Source: Pontiella sp.
GTDB lineage: Bacteria; Verrucomicrobiota; Kiritimatiellia; Kiritimatiellales; Pontiellaceae
Assembly (NCBI GenBank): GCA_029935255.1
Contig: JAOZKS010000146.1
Location: forward strand, 1 to 6,760
Reading direction: 5' to 3'
DNA length: 6,760 nt
Part shown: positions 5,402 to 6,760 of the stretch, piece after piece
Layout of the letters: every line of letters starts with the position of its first letter
Position numbering within the stretch: position 1 is the stretch's first letter
Notes under the pieces: model-generated
Databases searched by the model: none
Told to the model about the DNA's origin: nothing
The model's input: only the letters and a program-made list of their open reading frames with translations
Made by a program: the position numbers and the translations under genes

Positions 5402-6760
5402 ACAGATACTTAAAATGGTTCCCAATACCCGCCGTGGCCTTGCTCTCCTCCTGCGCGATCTTCGCGCCGGACGAACGAACGGAACTGAACACCAACGTGC
5501 CGGAGCAGTTCTCGCTCTATTCCCAAACCCTGGACACCACCAACCGCTGGTGGGAAAGTTTTGAGTCGAAGCAACTCAATGCACTCGTCGACGAGGCGCT
5601 GACAAATAATCCATCGATCCAGCAGGCATGGGCTCGTCTGGCGCAGGCCGAAGCCATTGCAGACAAGGCCGGCGCGGCGCGTTACCCCAGCCTCGATTAC
5701 GAAGGCAAAGCGGGGGCCACCCGCAACGGCGCAACGGGCAATACGGTCGAAGCCTATTCCCTCGGCCTCACCGCCGCATACGAGGTCGACCTATGGGGAC
5801 GCATCAAGTCGCAAACCGAAGCGGCGGCACTCGATCGCGCGGCCTCGCGCGAACAACTCAATACCGTCGCCATCACCCTCTCATCCCAAGTCGCCCTGCG
5901 CTGGACGGGGATCGTTGCACAACGTCTGCAAACCGACTTGATCCGCCGTCAGCTCGAATCGAACCTAACCTCGCTGGAACTCATTGAGTTGCGCTTCAGA
6001 AAATCGTTCGCCAACGCCCTTGATGTTTATCAACAGCGCCAAGCCGTCGCCGGAACCCAATCGCGTATTCCACTCGCCGAGCTGCGCGAGAAGCTGCTGC
6101 ACAACGAACTCGCCGCCTTGTTGGGTCATGCCGACTTCCAAGCTCTGGAAGTTCCCGCCGCCCAACTTCCAACCCTTTCCGACCTTCCCGCCCTCGGTAT
6201 TCCGGCCGACGTGCTGGCGAATCGCCCGGATGTCCGCCAAGCCGGACTCAGACTGCAATCGGCCGACTGGAGTGTAAGCGCCGCACGCGCCGACCGTCTG
6301 CCCGCCATTCGTCTGACCGCTTCGGGGGGCTATGCCAATGTCAACGCAGCGGATCTCTTCGACGACTGGATTGCCAACCTAGCCGCCAGTCTGGTCGGAC
6401 CGATCTTTGATGGGGGCCGCCGCAAAGCCGAAGTTGCGCGCACCCGCGCCGTGGCCAACGAGCGCCTCGCCGCCTACCGCGAAACCGTCATCAATGCCAT
6501 GAAGGAGGTTGAAGACGCGCTCGTCTCGGAAGAGAAACAGCGCGAATACATCATCGCACTCGACCGCAATCTTGAGCTGAGCCGAAACTCCTACAAGGAA
6601 GCCGTCAACCGCTACCGCAGCGGCTTGATCGAATACCTTCCCGTGCTGGTCGAACTCGTCAGCCTCCAGAATCTGGAACGCGACCGCGTTTTGGCCCAAT
6701 TCAACCTTTTGCAATACCGCATCAACCTCTACCGCGCACTGGGCGGCAGCTGGCCGAACG
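5398..6760 (+). CDS. NodT/OprM-type outer-membrane efflux lipoprotein, 3' end outside window
   Basis: The frame runs from ATG 5398 to the window edge without a stop (454 codons). It encodes a TolC-like outer-membrane factor, the trimeric exit duct of a tripartite efflux pump. A lipoprotein signal ends in the lipobox LSSC with C19 as the lipidated residue, and Ala at +2 suits outer-membrane sorting. Family landmarks follow: WWESF near 51-55, YEVDLWGR at 128-135, ANRPDVRQA in the second half, the GPIFDGGRR repeat-turn at 334-342, and LYRALGGSW at 444-452. Such proteins usually end soon after that last motif, so only a few residues are likely missing. The start overlaps the repressor stop as ATGA with its own ribosome binding site. 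The adaptor and inner-membrane pump are not in the window and are expected downstream. The exported substrate is unknown. Confidence 0.93.
   Translation, partial: MNRYLKWFPIPAVALLSSCAIFAPDERTELNTNVPEQFSLYSQTLDTTNRWWESFESKQLNALVDEALTNNPSIQQAWARLAQAEAIADKAGAARYPSLDYEGKAGATRNGATGNTVEAYSLGLTAAYEVDLWGRIKSQTEAAALDRAASREQLNTVAITLSSQVALRWTGIVAQRLQTDLIRRQLESNLTSLELIELRFRKSFANALDVYQQRQAVAGTQSRIPLAELREKLLHNELAALLGHADFQALEVPAAQLPTLSDLPALGIPADVLANRPDVRQAGLRLQSADWSVSAARADRLPAIRLTASGGYANVNAADLFDDWIANLAASLVGPIFDGGRRKAEVARTRAVANERLAAYRETVINAMKEVEDALVSEEKQREYIIALDRNLELSRNSYKEAVNRYRSGLIEYLPVLVELVSLQNLERDRVLAQFNLLQYRINLYRALGGSWPN

Noticed and set aside
1..6760. CRISPR array, tRNA, rRNA, complete insertion sequence or prophage genes
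   Set aside because: No regularly spaced repeats, cloverleaf-like segments, transposase or phage motifs were seen on either strand.

Overview
The window looks like an ordinary chromosomal stretch of a moderately GC-rich, Gram-negative, probably anaerobic or microaerophilic bacterium. I would place it in the PVC superphylum, perhaps near Kiritimatiellota or Verrucomicrobiota. This is inference from gene style: a pyrophosphate-type phosphofructokinase, a secreted esterase-like protein with an EF-hand loop, an exported xylose-isomerase-like TIM-barrel protein, a rubrerythrin, and an outer-membrane lipoprotein. No marker gene fixes the phylum.

Layout from left to right: (1) the 3' part of a PPi-dependent phosphofructokinase gene (+), closed by a strong GAAA-loop terminator; (2) an exported alpha/beta-hydrolase-fold protein with an N-terminal EF-hand loop (+), followed by a short terminator-like hairpin; (3) about 450 bp without an intact gene, holding a coding-like remnant on the minus strand and several dyads leading into the next gene; (4) a full-length rubrerythrin (+); (5) a sugar phosphate isomerase/epimerase-like TIM-barrel protein (-), whose stop codon interlocks with the rubrerythrin stop inside one TTAA; (6) ruvC (-), 53 bp upstream of the TIM-barrel gene and in the same direction; (7) a 229 bp divergent intergenic region with a hairpin and a sigma70-like promoter overlapping a 20 bp palindrome; (8) a TetR/CecR-like repressor gene (+), joined by an ATGA overlap to (9) a NodT-type outer-membrane efflux lipoprotein gene that runs off the right edge just before its expected end.

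The clearest functional unit is the last one: a TetR regulator with a probable self-operator on its promoter, translationally coupled to the outer-membrane channel of a tripartite efflux system. The adaptor and inner-membrane pump would be expected to the right of the window. The other genes are separate housekeeping (phosphofructokinase, ruvC), redox-stress (rubrerythrin) and carbohydrate/ester-related functions. I see no CRISPR array, complete mobile element, rRNA or tRNA, and no convincing undescribed multi-gene system. The most unusual items are the hydrolase that seems to lack the usual catalytic Asp and His, the gene remnant, and the dyad-rich region upstream of rubrerythrin.
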